64,000 nt of DNA from Polynucleobacter sp. HIN7 (lineage in GTDB: Bacteria; Pseudomonadota; Gammaproteobacteria; Burkholderiales; Burkholderiaceae), in assembly GCF_030297595.1 (NCBI RefSeq), contig NZ_AP028138.1:124001-188000 (forward strand), written 5' to 3'. Each line of letters begins with the position of its first letter. Position 1 is the stretch's first letter. The translations under genes and the position numbers were made by a program. Shown piece by piece: positions 10,293 through 20,318 of this stretch. Below the pieces are notes generated by a model. The model was not told where the DNA came from. It saw only the letters and a list, made by a program, of their open reading frames with translations, and searched no databases.

Positions 10293-11448
10293 TGTAGTTT
10301 GTAAGTCTGCATTCTGCGTCGTCATGGCCAGTCTCTTTCTTGCATCTTGTGCGGCACCGCCAACTAAACCAATTTCTCAGGCGCCTAAAGCAAGTAGTTC
10401 AAGTAACTTGCCTCGTACCCCAAGAGTTACCGAAACCGTTATTACGGATGACAGTAGCTCATCGGCCGCATTAACGCCTGTGGCATTCTCTGAGATACCC
10501 GGCTGGGATGAGGATAATTTGAGTGAGGCGTGGCAAGCGTGGTTGCAAAGTTGCAATACCTTACGAAAGCGTAAACCGGGACCTGTTAATTGGGCTGCAG
10601 TCTGCGATCGGGCTAATGCTCAAAAGCCAAGAGACGCGAAGGCATTTTTTGAGAACAACTTTAGGGCCTATGCAGTTCGCAATCAAATCACTGGAAAGTC
10701 GGAAGGTTTGGTCACCGGCTACTACGAACCCATTATTGCGGGTTCGCGGGTTCGTACTGATCGGTACACCGTGCCTCTGTATGCCTATCCAAAAGCATGG
10801 GTTCGTGCGAAACCATCGCCTGCGCCAACACGAGCTGAGCTGATGAACTCAAACCTGCTTAAGGGTTCAGAAATTGCCTGGGTTGAAGATCCGGTAGCGG
10901 CTGCATCGATGCAGATTCAGGGATCTGGAAAAATCCGTTTGGACAATGGCCAAATCATGCGATTGGGGTTTGCGGGATCGAATGATTTACCGTTTAAATC
11001 GAGTGCCCAGTGGTTATTGGATCGTAAAGAAATTACCCGTGCGCAGGCAACCATGCAGGGGATTTCGGAGTGGGCTAAGCGCAATCCCAGCAAAGTGCAA
11101 GAGATGCTTAATGCCAATCCACGCTTTGTGTTCTTTCGAGAACTACCAGCTTCAGCGAACCAGGATCTTGGGCCGATTGGTGCTCTCGGAGTTCCACTAA
11201 CACCTGAGCGCAGTGTTGCGATTGATCCGCGGGCGATTCCGCTCGGTGCCCCCGTGTTTTTAGAAACCACACGACCGCTCAGTAATCAGCCGATTCGACG
11301 CTTGGTGATGGCCCAAGATACGGGTAAGGCAATTGTGGGCCCAGTCCGAGTTGACTATTTTTGGGGCACTGGGGACGAAGCTGGAGAATTGGCCGGCAGA
11401 ATGAAGCAAAATGGCCGTGTTTGGTTAATGCTACCGAAGAGGGACTGA
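10261..11448 (+). CDS. mltA: Membrane-bound lytic murein transglycosylase A (lipoprotein)
   Basis: Cleaves the MurNAc-GlcNAc bond of peptidoglycan with formation of 1,6-anhydroMurNAc. A lipoprotein signal is visible: Lys15, a hydrophobic run and the lipobox L-A-S-C30, so it should be anchored in a membrane, in this family the outer one. The MltA domain includes V-T-G-Y-Y-E-P near 152. The C-terminal 3D domain contains A-I-D-P-R-A-I-P-L-G and the A-Q-D-T-G-K-A-I motif that holds the catalytic Asp. ATGs at 10261 and 10264 are both possible. It is followed 1 nt later by an enoyl-CoA hydratase gene. Confidence 0.93.
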   Translation: MMIFWNSSNPIVVCKSAFCVVMASLFLASCAAPPTKPISQAPKASSSSNLPRTPRVTETVITDDSSSSAALTPVAFSEIPGWDEDNLSEAWQAWLQSCNTLRKRKPGPVNWAAVCDRANAQKPRDAKAFFENNFRAYAVRNQITGKSEGLVTGYYEPIIAGSRVRTDRYTVPLYAYPKAWVRAKPSPAPTRAELMNSNLLKGSEIAWVEDPVAAASMQIQGSGKIRLDNGQIMRLGFAGSNDLPFKSSAQWLLDRKEITRAQATMQGISEWAKRNPSKVQEMLNANPRFVFFRELPASANQDLGPIGALGVPLTPERSVAIDPRAIPLGAPVFLETTRPLSNQPIRRLVMAQDTGKAIVGPVRVDYFWGTGDEAGELAGRMKQNGRVWLMLPKRD

Positions 11449-11449
11449 A

Positions 11450-12226
11450 ATGTCATACAACACGATATTGACCCAGACCGAGGGAAAGGTTGCCCTTATT
11501 ACCTTAAATCGTCCACAAGTACTTAATGCTTTAAATGACGAGTTAATGGATGAGTTAGGCGATGCATTACTACGCTTCGATGCCGATGATGCAATTGCAT
11601 GCATTGTGATTACTGGAAGTGAAAAAGCATTTGCAGCGGGTGCGGATATCAGCAAGATGGCGCAGTATGATTTTCAGGATACGTATCGCAATAATTTCAT
11701 TACGCGTAATTGGGAAACCATTTGTAAGGTTCGTAAACCCGTGATTGCTGCGGTATCAGGCTTTGCCTTGGGCGGTGGCTGTGAGCTCGCCATGATGTGT
11801 GACATGATCATTGCGGCCGATAACGCTAAATTTGCGCAACCTGAAATCAAGTTGGGAATTATTCCGGGCTCGGGTGGTACGCAGCGGCTAACGCGTGCAG
11901 TATCCAAGTCAAAAGCGATGGATTTATGTTTGACTGGCCGGATGATGGATGCGGCTGAAGCCGAACGAAGCGGATTAGTTGCCCGGGTTTATCCCGTCGC
12001 GCAATTAATGAGCGAAACGATGGCAATTGCACAGACGATTGCCGCTATGCCACTCCTTACTCTCATGATGGTGAAGGAAAGCGTGAATGCTGCTTATGAA
12101 ACCACGCTCACTGAGGGCGTTCGTTTTGAGCGCCGTTTATTTCATGCCTGCTTTGGCACCGAGGATCAAAAAGAGGGAATGTCTGCTTTTTTAGAAAAGC
12201 GGCCCGCGCAGTTTAAGAATCGTTAA
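11450..12226 (+). CDS. Enoyl-CoA hydratase (crotonase family)
   Basis: Probably hydrates trans-2-enoyl-CoA in fatty-acid breakdown. The 258 residues match the usual crotonase length. The oxyanion-hole segments are A-F-A-A-G-A-D-I near 60-67 and G-F-A-L-G-G-G near 104-110. The two catalytic glutamates are Glu112 (G-C-E-L-A) and Glu132 (P-E-I-K-L-G), 20 residues apart as in classical hydratases. The exact chain-length preference cannot be read. Its stop TAA shares the palindrome TTAA with the stop of the convergent M20 gene. Confidence 0.9.
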   Translation: MSYNTILTQTEGKVALITLNRPQVLNALNDELMDELGDALLRFDADDAIACIVITGSEKAFAAGADISKMAQYDFQDTYRNNFITRNWETICKVRKPVIAAVSGFALGGGCELAMMCDMIIAADNAKFAQPEIKLGIIPGSGGTQRLTRAVSKSKAMDLCLTGRMMDAAEAERSGLVARVYPVAQLMSETMAIAQTIAAMPLLTLMMVKESVNAAYETTLTEGVRFERRLFHACFGTEDQKEGMSAFLEKRPAQFKNR

Positions 12227-13413
12227 CGCAGAAAAGTTTGGGCTAAACGGACCCAGTAGTTCACTCCAACTGGAATGATTTGATCATTGAAATCATAGGA
12301 GGGGTTATGCAAATGGCAAGGTCCCATGCCATGGCCAGTTGCGCGGTGATCGCCATCCCCGTTACCTAAAAATACATAGCAGCCCGGTTTTTTTAAGAGC
12401 ATGAAGGCAAAGTCCTCAGCGCCCATGGTTGGATCGATTCGGGTGTTTACCCGTTCGTTACCCACGAGCTCTTTCATGACCTGAGCGGCAAACTCAGTTT
12501 GCTGTTCATCGTTAATCAGGGGTGGGTAATTGCGTTTGAAGGTCAGATTGGCTTTGCAATCAAAGGCGCTGGCCACTTGATTGGCAATCTCATGCATACG
12601 CTGTTCGATTAAATCTAAAACTTCTAATGTAAACGTCCGAACTGTTCCGCCCAGCATCGCAGTATCGGGAATGACGTTGCTAGTTTCTCCGGCATGAAAT
12701 TGCGTAATTGAAATTACCGCCGCATCAACCGGGCGCTTATTGCGAGTAATAATGGTTTGGAGAGCTTGCGCGATCTGAACGCCTGCCATGATGGGATCCG
12801 CACTGTTGTGTGGCAGGGCCGCATGCCCACCTTTGCCCTGAATGTCGATTACGAACTCATTACTCGATGCCATCATGGGGCCGCTCACAACACCAAAATG
12901 ACCCTCTTCCAAACCTGGCCAATTGTGCATCCCGAATACTGCATCGCAAGGGAATTGTTCAAACAGACCATCTTCAATCATTTCTTGGGCGCCAGCACCA
13001 CCTTCCTCAGCAGGTTGGAAGATAAAAATCACACTTCCTTTGAAATCGCGATGATTAGCCAGATATTGCGCCGCACCCAAGAGCATTGCTGTGTGACCAT
13101 CATGACCGCAAGCATGCATCTTGCCTGGATTTTGCGAGGCGTGAGCAAAAGTATTTTTTTCTTGTAGGGGCAGGGCGTCCATATCGGCGCGCAAGCCAAT
13201 CATCTTTCCTGGGCCCAACTCACCGTCTAAGCGACCCACTACTCCCGTTTTGCCCAGGCCTTGATAGACCGCAATACCCCAACTGGATAGTGCTTGGGCA
13301 ACCAGCTCAGCGGTACGCTTTTCTTCAAAGCGTAGCTCCGGGTGTGCATGTATATTGCGCCGGATTTCAGCGATGCTAGGAGTTGCTTCCAGGATCTCAG
13401 GGAGAATTCGCAT
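12223..13413 (-). CDS. M20-family metal-dependent amidohydrolase (hippurate hydrolase / N-acyl amino acid deacylase type)
   Basis: A 396-residue M20D peptidase-like enzyme. Likely metal ligands are Cys102 and His104 in M-H-A-C-G-H-D-G-H, Glu136/Glu137 in Q-P-A-E-E-G, His163 in G-M-H-N-W and a C-terminal histidine in G-M-G-P-C-H-L-H-N. A dimerisation domain occupies the middle. Relatives hydrolyse hippurate, N-acetylated amino acids or auxin conjugates; the substrate here is unknown. It has no signal peptide, so it is cytoplasmic. Confidence 0.88.
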   Translation of the reverse strand: MRILPEILEATPSIAEIRRNIHAHPELRFEEKRTAELVAQALSSWGIAVYQGLGKTGVVGRLDGELGPGKMIGLRADMDALPLQEKNTFAHASQNPGKMHACGHDGHTAMLLGAAQYLANHRDFKGSVIFIFQPAEEGGAGAQEMIEDGLFEQFPCDAVFGMHNWPGLEEGHFGVVSGPMMASSNEFVIDIQGKGGHAALPHNSADPIMAGVQIAQALQTIITRNKRPVDAAVISITQFHAGETSNVIPDTAMLGGTVRTFTLEVLDLIEQRMHEIANQVASAFDCKANLTFKRNYPPLINDEQQTEFAAQVMKELVGNERVNTRIDPTMGAEDFAFMLLKKPGCYVFLGNGDGDHRATGHGMGPCHLHNPSYDFNDQIIPVGVNYWVRLAQTFLR

Positions 13414-13441
13414 AGGTCAATATTAGCCCAAAGCGATACAC

Positions 13442-13470
13442 TTGGCGTGGAGACAATGTGCAGCTTTAAA
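13442..13470 (+). promoter_or_regulatory. Candidate sigma70 promoter for the acyl-CoA ligase
   Basis: TTGGCG (13442-13447) and TTTAAA (13465-13470) are separated by 17 nt in the 75-nt divergent gap, about 19 nt before the ligase ATG. Each hexamer matches four of the six consensus bases, so this is only a suggestion. Confidence 0.3.
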
Positions 13471-13488
13471 AAAGTGTAATAAATACCA

Positions 13489-15195
13489 ATGATTACAACT
13501 AAACCTTGGTTTTCATCCTACCCAAAAGGCGTTCCCCACTATCTGAGTTATGACCGGTATGGTTCACTCTTGGATTTACTCGATGAGTCATTTAAAACGC
13601 ATCAGGAGCGACCCGCGTATTGGTGTATGGGCAAGCACTTTTCCTATGAAGCCATTGATATGGCTTCTAAGCAATTAGCCAGTTATTTACAAAGCCTTGG
13701 TCTATCCAAGGGTGCACGGGTTGCAATCATGCTGCCCAATATTCCGCAATATCCGATGGCTTTGTATGGCGTACTGCGAGCAGGTTTTATTGTGGTGAGT
13801 ATCAATCCCTTGTACACCCCGCGTGAGTTAGCAGCCCAACTAAGCGATAGCGGGGCGGAGGCTATTTTGCTTTTGGAGCATTTTGGAAAAACCCTTGAAG
13901 ATGCCTTTGCAATTGAGGGTCAAGCAATAGCAATAAAACACGCAGTGATCACGAGTATTGCGCAGATGCTGGGTTGGAAGGGCCCCTGGTTAGATCGTTT
14001 TATACGAACCTTTAAGCGCAAAGTCATTCCTTATTCCTTGCCAACGCAAGTTAGCACGATTCAATTTTCCGCTGCCTTAGAGTTGGGTGCGCAACGAGTG
14101 TATGAACGTCCACATCGTTCTCACGATGACATTGCACTATTGCAATATACCGGTGGAACCACAGGAATTTCCAAGGGCGCGATATTGACCCATCGCAATT
14201 TAATTGCCAATGTATTGCAAATCGAAGCCTGGTTAAAACCGATTGAACAACGCAAAACGATTACCGCATGGCATTTTCTGTGTGCACTTCCCATGTATCA
14301 CATCTTTGCACTTACAGGCTGTGGACTATTGGGCATGCGCCTTGGCGCACGAATTCTGTTGGTTCCAAATGCGCGGGATTTACAAAACTTAATTAGGATT
14401 TTGAAAGAGTTTCCGGAGATTAATATGTTTCCGGGGGTAAATACTCTATTTGCTGCTCTTTTGAACAATCCCAAATTTGCTCAATTAGATTTTTCTCAGT
14501 GGGCACTCACGATTGGCGGCGGCATGGCAGTACAACGCTCCGTTGCACAACGCTGGCAAGAATTAACCGGTACGGTTATTACCGAGGGGTATGGCCTTTC
14601 TGAAACCTCCCCAGTTGCATCGTGCAATACCCCATTGGCCACCGAGTTCACTGGTTCAATTGGCTTACCCTTGCCCGATACTGAGATGTGCATTCGGGAT
14701 GAAGAGGGTAAGGATTTGGCTATTGGTGAGATTGGAGAGATTTATATTCGGGGCCCACAGGTTATGCGCGGTTATTGGCAGCAAGAAGCTGAAACACAGA
14801 ACGTGCTGGGTGCTGATGGATTCTTTCGAACGGGTGATATCGGCGTGATGGATGAGGCTGGTTATTTCCGAATTGTGGATCGCAAGAAAGACATGATTTT
14901 GGTAGCTGGTTTTAATGTCTTTCCAAATGAGGTCGAAGATGTCGTTGCTTCTATTCCTGGGATCCTTGAATGTGCAGTGGTTGGCATTCGTCAAGGCGCG
15001 ATGGGTGAGGCGGTTAAGTTATTCGTGGTACGAGAAGACCCTTCGATTACCGAAGAACAAATTATGGAAGTTTGCAATCGCCAGTTGACGCACTACAAAC
15101 GCCCAACGCAAATTGAGTTTCGAGAGAGCCTGCCGAAGAATAATGTGGGCAAGATTCTGCGTCGTGTCTTACGCGATGAAAGTCAATCAGGGTAG
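13489..15195 (+). CDS. fadD: Long-chain fatty acid--CoA ligase (FadD type)
   Basis: Activates fatty acids to acyl-CoA through an acyl-adenylate. The 568-residue protein has the AMP-binding P-loop Y220-T-G-G-T-T-G-I-S-K-G230, the adenylation motif E-G-Y-G-L-S-E-T near 365, the hinge D-R-K-K-D-M-I near 464 and the C-terminal catalytic Lys in K-N-N-V-G-K-I-L. The length and N-terminal region resemble E. coli FadD. It is transcribed away from the M20 gene, and its 3' end overlaps bioD by 9 nt. Confidence 0.92.
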   Translation: MITTKPWFSSYPKGVPHYLSYDRYGSLLDLLDESFKTHQERPAYWCMGKHFSYEAIDMASKQLASYLQSLGLSKGARVAIMLPNIPQYPMALYGVLRAGFIVVSINPLYTPRELAAQLSDSGAEAILLLEHFGKTLEDAFAIEGQAIAIKHAVITSIAQMLGWKGPWLDRFIRTFKRKVIPYSLPTQVSTIQFSAALELGAQRVYERPHRSHDDIALLQYTGGTTGISKGAILTHRNLIANVLQIEAWLKPIEQRKTITAWHFLCALPMYHIFALTGCGLLGMRLGARILLVPNARDLQNLIRILKEFPEINMFPGVNTLFAALLNNPKFAQLDFSQWALTIGGGMAVQRSVAQRWQELTGTVITEGYGLSETSPVASCNTPLATEFTGSIGLPLPDTEMCIRDEEGKDLAIGEIGEIYIRGPQVMRGYWQQEAETQNVLGADGFFRTGDIGVMDEAGYFRIVDRKKDMILVAGFNVFPNEVEDVVASIPGILECAVVGIRQGAMGEAVKLFVVREDPSITEEQIMEVCNRQLTHYKRPTQIEFRESLPKNNVGKILRRVLRDESQSG

Positions 15196-15900
15196 TGCGA
15201 TTGTATTGGCAGCAAATTCAATTGCCTCGATTGAATAGGGCGCATTCGCTTTTTTCTGTAAGTTCGGGGGGAAATGCGCAATGCTTCCCAATAGAGGCGC
15301 CTTGATTCGATTCTGAAGCGTCGTAATGTTTTCGTTTAAGTAGAGCATCTTAGGATCGATGCAATTGGCGACCCAACCGGCCAGCTTGAGGCCGCGTTGC
15401 TCAATGGCTTCTACCGTCAGTAATGTGTGATTAATGCAACCCAAACGAATCCCCACAGTAAGAATCACTGGTACTTGAATGCGTACAGCAAATGTAGATA
15501 GATCATAGCGATCATCAATAGGGGTTAAAAATCCCCCCGCACCCTCAGCAATGACATGGGCGATTTGTGTTTGTAGTGTTTGATAAGCTTGCACCATGCG
15601 ATCGAGTTCTAAGTGCTTACCATGTTTGGCAGCGACCAGATGAGGTGCGGCTGGAGTATCTAGTACATAAGGACAAATCACATTTTGGGGAATTGCCGGA
15701 TCTTGCACTAGTGCATAGGTTTCTAAATCCTCATTGCAAAGCATGCCCTCACTATTGCGGTAAGTTCCTGCAACCACTGGCTTATAGGCGCACGCTGAAC
15801 CTGAATTGAGCACATTTAATTTATAAACCAATGCAGCGGTAACTAAGGTTTTGCCAATTTCAGTATCTGTGCCGGTGACAAAGTAGGAGTGGCTCATCAT
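15187..15900 (-). CDS. bioD: Dethiobiotin synthetase
   Basis: Closes the ureido ring of dethiobiotin from DAPA (7,8-diaminopelargonic acid), CO2 and ATP. I place the start at the ATG at 15900 (M-M-S-H-S-Y-F), which overlaps the bioF stop in ATGA; this gives 237 residues. The longer frame back to 15939 lies within bioF. The P-loop is G10-T-D-T-E-I-G-K-T18, and A-E-G-A-G-G-F-L-T-P matches the conserved E-G-A-G-G segment. It is the last gene of bioA-F-D, convergent with fadD. Confidence 0.94.
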   Translation of the reverse strand: MMSHSYFVTGTDTEIGKTLVTAALVYKLNVLNSGSACAYKPVVAGTYRNSEGMLCNEDLETYALVQDPAIPQNVICPYVLDTPAAPHLVAAKHGKHLELDRMVQAYQTLQTQIAHVIAEGAGGFLTPIDDRYDLSTFAVRIQVPVILTVGIRLGCINHTLLTVEAIEQRGLKLAGWVANCIDPKMLYLNENITTLQNRIKAPLLGSIAHFPPNLQKKANAPYSIEAIEFAANTIALP

Positions 15901-17108
15901 TTTGGCAAAGAAGTTTCGAGATCCGATAGCACCTTGCAAAGCTCCAGAATTTGTTCTTTAGTATGTGCGGCCGATAAGGTCATCCGTAGGCGCGCCATGT
16001 CCTTGGGAACGGTGGGCTGACGAATTGCAGGTATCCAATACCCCAATTGATCTAGGGCTCTTGCAAGCTGTAAGGCAGTCGCGTTGCTACCAACCACAAT
16101 GGGCTGAATCGCGGTATCTGATTTCAATCGGTTCCAACGGATAAAAGTAGAACCTTCTTTCCAAAGCGCGATATTGCTATGTAAGCGAGCTCGTAATTCT
16201 TGCCCAAGCTCTCCTTCGATTAGAGAAACACTGCGCAGCACAGCAAAGGCTAATGCAGGTGAGCTGGCTGTGCTGTAGATATAGGGCCTTGCTTTCTGAA
16301 TGAGCCATGCGATGATTTTTTCATGGGCGCAAACAAAGGCACCATTGAGACCAGCGGCTTTGCCCAGCGTACCAATATAGATAATGCGGTCCGAGCAAAT
16401 CATTTGGTCTTCCAGGATTCCATATCCATGCTTGCCGAGCACGCCAAATCCATGTGCATCATCAATCATGAGGAGTGCATCGTATTGATTGGCTAGACGT
16501 AAGAGCTCTTGAACTGGAGCGAGATCACCATCCATACTGAAGACCCCATCGGTCACGATGAGTTTGTTTGGGGCAGTGTCATGACTTAAGACCTCTTCAA
16601 GCTCTGCAAGGTGATGGTGATTAAAGACATGCACTTCGATCGATGTCTGTGCTTTTGCTAAGCGAATACCATCAATCAGAGATGCGTGATTAAGGGCAGC
16701 AGAATAAATACTCGTTTTTGACTTCCCAATCAGACTGAGGGCAGTAATGGCGCTTATATTAGCCAGGTAGCCGGTGGAGAAAAATAAAGCGCGGGCATTT
16801 GGAATGGCGCCGGCCTGAGTCGATGCTAATTTTGCTTCGAGCTCATCATGAATCGCATGATGACCGCTAATTAAATGCGAGGCACCACTGCCCGTGCCAA
16901 AACGCCTTGCCCCCTCGGAGAGAGCTGCAATCAATTTAGGGTGATTGGCAAGCCCTAAATAATCATTGCTACAAAATGCCAGCAATAGTTTTCCTCCAAT
17001 TTGAATCTCAGTACCACATGGTGTATCGACTGAGCGAATCGAGCGACGCAGTAATTCACGATCGATTGTTGCTAGTTCTGCATCAATTTGATTAAGAGCA
17101 AAGGGCAT
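15897..17108 (-). CDS. bioF: 8-amino-7-oxononanoate synthase
   Basis: A PLP-dependent enzyme that condenses pimeloyl-thioester with alanine. The Met at 17108 (M-P-F-A-L-N-Q) gives 403 residues and a normal N-terminus. The longer frame to 17165 would extend into bioA with an implausible segment. The Schiff-base lysine is K250 in I-G-T-L-G-K-A, the cofactor-binding acidic motif is D216-D217-A-H219-G, and the H-L-I-S-G-H-H segment is near 78-84. It starts 13 nt after the bioA stop and overlaps bioD by 4 nt. Confidence 0.93.
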   Translation of the reverse strand: MPFALNQIDAELATIDRELLRRSIRSVDTPCGTEIQIGGKLLLAFCSNDYLGLANHPKLIAALSEGARRFGTGSGASHLISGHHAIHDELEAKLASTQAGAIPNARALFFSTGYLANISAITALSLIGKSKTSIYSAALNHASLIDGIRLAKAQTSIEVHVFNHHHLAELEEVLSHDTAPNKLIVTDGVFSMDGDLAPVQELLRLANQYDALLMIDDAHGFGVLGKHGYGILEDQMICSDRIIYIGTLGKAAGLNGAFVCAHEKIIAWLIQKARPYIYSTASSPALAFAVLRSVSLIEGELGQELRARLHSNIALWKEGSTFIRWNRLKSDTAIQPIVVGSNATALQLARALDQLGYWIPAIRQPTVPKDMARLRMTLSAAHTKEQILELCKVLSDLETSLPK

Positions 17109-17121
17109 GTGCAATATGAAA

Positions 17122-18468
17122 TTAGGATTTTTGCAAAACAGTATGCAAGCTTCGTTCAATTGCACGACTCATCTGTTGGATTTCATCGGCAGAGAGAATG
17201 TAGGGTGGCATCACATAGACCGTGCGACCGATGGGTCGAATCAACACCCCCTCTTGTAGGCCCTGCTGAAACATTTCTTTGGAGAATGAACCTGGCTTTG
17301 AAATCGCAGATGCTTTGATATCAAACGCAAAGATCATTCCTTGTTGACGAATATGTTCAATCGATGCGTGATCACGGGTCCATGCGAATGCTTCTTGGAT
17401 CGACTGACTACGCACTTTATTTTTTTCTAGCACGGTATCTTCTTGAAAAATATCCAAGCCTGCTAAGGCGGCTCGACACGCTAATGGGTTGCCAGTGTAT
17501 GAGTGGGAATGCAAAAAAGTAGCTGACATGTCGTCACTATAAAAGGCAGAGTAAATCGTATCAGTACTCAAACAAATGGAAAGGGGTAAATAGCCTGCGC
17601 TGATTCCTTTCGATAAGGTCATGAGATCCGGCCAAATACCGGCTTGTTCACAAGCAAAGAATGTGCCTGTTCGACCACAACCAACTGCAATTTCATCAGC
17701 AATTAAATGAACGTCATACTGCTCGCACAGTTGCTTCGCACCTTTTACATACCGCGGCGCATACATTGCCATTTGGCCTGCACATTGCACCAGGGGCTCA
17801 ATAATCAAGGCCGCAATGGTTTGATGGTGTTGAGCTAAACACTCTTCGAGATTCTTCAGCGCCAAATCAATGATTTCCTCGCTCGAGACCTGGTCGGTTG
17901 TAGCCCGTGAATCGGGTGACATGACGATATGAACGGGATTGAGGAGTGATCCATAGGCATCACGAAATACCGATACATCGGTGACGCCAAGAGCGCCCAA
18001 GGTTTCTCCATGGTAGCTATTCGCTAAACAAATAAACTCTTTTTTATTGGGTTTCCCCTGAATCTTCCAAAAGTGATGACTCATCTTGAGCGCAATTTCA
18101 ACGGCAGATGCACCGTCACTGGCATAAAACGCATGGCCTAATTGACCATTTGTTAATGCACTTAAACGTTCTGATAGTTCTACCACTGGCTGATGTGTAA
18201 ATCCAGCAAGCATGACATGCTCAATGCGCTTGAGTTGCTCAGAGATTGCTTGATTGATACGCGGATTGGCGTGACCAAATAAATTAGTCCACCACGAACT
18301 AATTGCATCAATGAAGCGCCGTCCTTGATCGTCTTGTAGCCAGGCCCCCTGTCCCGAGGTAATCGCAATTAAGGGATAGGCCTCGTGATCTTTCATTTGG
18401 GTGCAGGGGTGCCAAACCGAAGCAAGGCTCCGACTGACCCAGTCTAAGGAATGACCTGGTTTATTCAT
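17122..18468 (-). CDS. bioA: Adenosylmethionine--8-amino-7-oxononanoate aminotransferase
   Basis: Makes 7,8-diaminopelargonic acid using SAM as amino donor. The 448-residue class III aminotransferase has the PLP-phosphate motif S-D-G-A-S-A-V-E near 118-125, D258 in H-L-I-A-D-E-I and the Schiff-base lysine K287 in [10 protein letters not shown]. The N-terminal S-V-W-H-P-C-T-Q-M is typical of BioA. It heads bioA-F-D and is divergent from bioB across about 80 nt. No bioC or bioH is present in the window, so pimeloyl synthesis must be encoded elsewhere. Confidence 0.95.
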   Translation of the reverse strand: MNKPGHSLDWVSRSLASVWHPCTQMKDHEAYPLIAITSGQGAWLQDDQGRRFIDAISSWWTNLFGHANPRINQAISEQLKRIEHVMLAGFTHQPVVELSERLSALTNGQLGHAFYASDGASAVEIALKMSHHFWKIQGKPNKKEFICLANSYHGETLGALGVTDVSVFRDAYGSLLNPVHIVMSPDSRATTDQVSSEEIIDLALKNLEECLAQHHQTIAALIIEPLVQCAGQMAMYAPRYVKGAKQLCEQYDVHLIADEIAVGCGRTGTFFACEQAGIWPDLMTLSKGISAGYLPLSICLSTDTIYSAFYSDDMSATFLHSHSYTGNPLACRAALAGLDIFQEDTVLEKNKVRSQSIQEAFAWTRDHASIEHIRQQGMIFAFDIKASAISKPGSFSKEMFQQGLQEGVLIRPIGRTVYVMPPYILSADEIQQMSRAIERSLHTVLQKS

Positions 18469-18519
18469 TGGCGCAGGTGTGGATTATTTCAAAATCAAGC
18501 AGCATATCTGGTATGTTAT

Positions 18520-18549
18520 TGGTTTTAGAGTCTAATCCCGATAAAACCA
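18520..18549. promoter_or_regulatory. Inverted repeat at the bioB start (candidate operator or start-site hairpin)
   Basis: TGGTTTTA (18520-18527) and TAAAACCA (18542-18549) are perfect 8-nt arms with a 14-nt spacer in the bioA-bioB gap. The right arm ends on the A of the bioB ATG. The orientation of the arms is opposite to the classical BirA operator, so I do not call it one. Confidence 0.4.
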
Positions 18550-19568
18550 TGTCAGCATCACCAACGATCTCTCCATTGGTTCAGGTTAAGCCAAGTGCAC
18601 CCAATGCCTATCCAATCTGGACACTGGAGCAGGTTGCGGCATTGTTTGAGCTCCCATTTCATGAGTTGATGTTTCGGGCTCAGGAAACCCATCGTCAATA
18701 TTTTCCTGAGGGTGATGTGGAATTGGCCACCTTGTTATCCATTAAGACCGGGGGTTGTCCGGAGGATTGTGGGTATTGCCCCCAAGCGGCCCGCTATCAC
18801 ACCGATGTGAAGGCAACTAAACTCCTAGATTTAGATGAAGTACTAGAGGCTGCCAAAGCAGCCAAAGCAGCTGGCTCCAACCGTTTTTGTATGGGCGCTG
18901 CATGGCGAGAGCCCAAGGATCGTGATGTTGAAAAAGTAGCCGCTATGATTCGGGGTGTTAAGGAGTTAGGGCTTGAGACTTGCGCTACGCTTGGAATGCT
19001 AGAAGCCAATCAGGCTAAGGCTTTGCGGGATGCGGGCCTGGATTTTTATAACCATAATTTAGATACCAGCGAGGATTTTTATCCGAATGTGATTCAGACC
19101 CGCAACTATCAGGATCGTTTGGATACTTTGCAGCACGTTCGTGATGCTGGAATGTCGGTATGTTGCGGCGGGATTGTGGGGATGGGGGAGTCGAGGGAGC
19201 AGCGCGTCGCATTCATTGCACGCTTGGCGAATCTAAATCCTTACCCAGAATCCGTGCCGATCAATCATCTAGTGCCGGTTGCTGGCACCCCGTTGGCCGA
19301 TCAGCCCAGATTAGACCCCTTGGAATTTGTGCGAACCATTGCTGTTGCCCGGATTACCATGCCTCAGGCCCGAGTTCGATTATCAGCGGGTCGTCAAGAG
19401 CTTGGAAAAGCTGTGCAAGCCATGTGTTTTCAGGCGGGCGCAAACTCCATCTTCTATGGCGACCAGTTGCTCACCACCGGCAATCCAGAGGCACTGGCCG
19501 ATCGCCAATTGCTCGCAGAGCTTGGTCTAAAAACCAAGGAAAGCTGCAAGGCTGAAGTGCAAGTATGA
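18549..19568 (+). CDS. bioB: Biotin synthase (radical SAM)
   Basis: Inserts sulfur into dethiobiotin. I choose the ATG at 18549 (M-S-A-S-P-T), giving 339 residues; the upstream extension to 18468 reads into the bioA/bioB control region. The radical-SAM cluster motif is C70-P-E-D-C74-G-Y-C77. Other family landmarks are Y-N-H-N-L-D-T-S, the C-C-G-G-I segment and a late R-L-S-A-G-R motif that binds the [2Fe-2S] cluster region. There is no good Shine-Dalgarno sequence. Its stop overlaps the coq7 start (ATGA). Confidence 0.96.
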   Translation: MSASPTISPLVQVKPSAPNAYPIWTLEQVAALFELPFHELMFRAQETHRQYFPEGDVELATLLSIKTGGCPEDCGYCPQAARYHTDVKATKLLDLDEVLEAAKAAKAAGSNRFCMGAAWREPKDRDVEKVAAMIRGVKELGLETCATLGMLEANQAKALRDAGLDFYNHNLDTSEDFYPNVIQTRNYQDRLDTLQHVRDAGMSVCCGGIVGMGESREQRVAFIARLANLNPYPESVPINHLVPVAGTPLADQPRLDPLEFVRTIAVARITMPQARVRLSAGRQELGKAVQAMCFQAGANSIFYGDQLLTTGNPEALADRQLLAELGLKTKESCKAEVQV

Positions 19569-20248
19569 GTCGTTCAAACCCCATCAATTTGAGCCCAATC
19601 GATCATTTGATTGGTGAGTTTGATACTGCATTGCGCGCTATTGCTGGCGGTGCCAATTATAGTCGGCCAGTCCCTAAGGCCAATATTCAAGAAGGATTAA
19701 ATGAAGAGCAAGTGCTCACTTCAGATCTTGATTTAAGCCCGAAAGACCGCACCCATGTGGCTGGTTTAATGCGTGTCAATCATGTTGGTGAGGTGTGTGC
19801 CCAGGCGCTCTACCAATCTCAAAAATTACTAGCTAAGACACCTGAAACCCGCGCCTTATTGGATCAGGCAGCCAAAGAAGAGATGGATCACATGGCATGG
19901 TGCGAGGAGCGCCTCAAAGAGCTGGACTCTCGCCCCAGTCTCTTGAATCCATTGTGGTATGCGGGGGCATTTGGAATCGGGTTGGTCGCGGGGTTAGCAG
20001 GTGATCGCTGGAGTTTAGGATTTGTAGCAGAAACGGAGAAGCAGGTGGAGCGGCATTTGAATGATCACCTTGAGAAGCTCCCTGAAGTTGACCTTCGCTC
20101 TCGAGCCATTGTGGAGCAGATGCGGATTGATGAAATTGAGCATGGTGCAAGCGCAATCGCTGCTGGTGGGCAAGAATTACCCCAGCCCATTCAGACGCTC
20201 ATGGCGGGTATTTCAAAAATCATGACAACGACCGCTTACAAAATCTAG
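19565..20248 (+). CDS. coq7: Demethoxyubiquinone hydroxylase, di-iron type
   Basis: Performs the last ring hydroxylation of ubiquinone at the membrane. The 227 residues form a ferritin-like di-iron fold with metal-ligand motifs N-H-V-G-E-V, K-E-E-M-D-H, a central E-K-Q-V-E-R-H and a final I-D-E-I-E-H. About 65 residues precede the core, as is common in betaproteobacterial versions. It is translationally coupled to bioB, an unusual pairing of biotin and quinone genes. Confidence 0.94.
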   Translation: MSRSNPINLSPIDHLIGEFDTALRAIAGGANYSRPVPKANIQEGLNEEQVLTSDLDLSPKDRTHVAGLMRVNHVGEVCAQALYQSQKLLAKTPETRALLDQAAKEEMDHMAWCEERLKELDSRPSLLNPLWYAGAFGIGLVAGLAGDRWSLGFVAETEKQVERHLNDHLEKLPEVDLRSRAIVEQMRIDEIEHGASAIAAGGQELPQPIQTLMAGISKIMTTTAYKI

Positions 20249-20318
20249 TATTACTGTTCTTTTATACAGGCTTTTCAGGGCACTCCCCCTATATACCTAA
20301 AGACGTATCTTAGCTATA

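Noticed and set aside
18520-18549. BirA-type biotin operator at bioB
   Set aside because: Spacing fits, but the arms are TGGTTTTA/TAAAACCA rather than the TTGTAAAC/GTTTACAA type.
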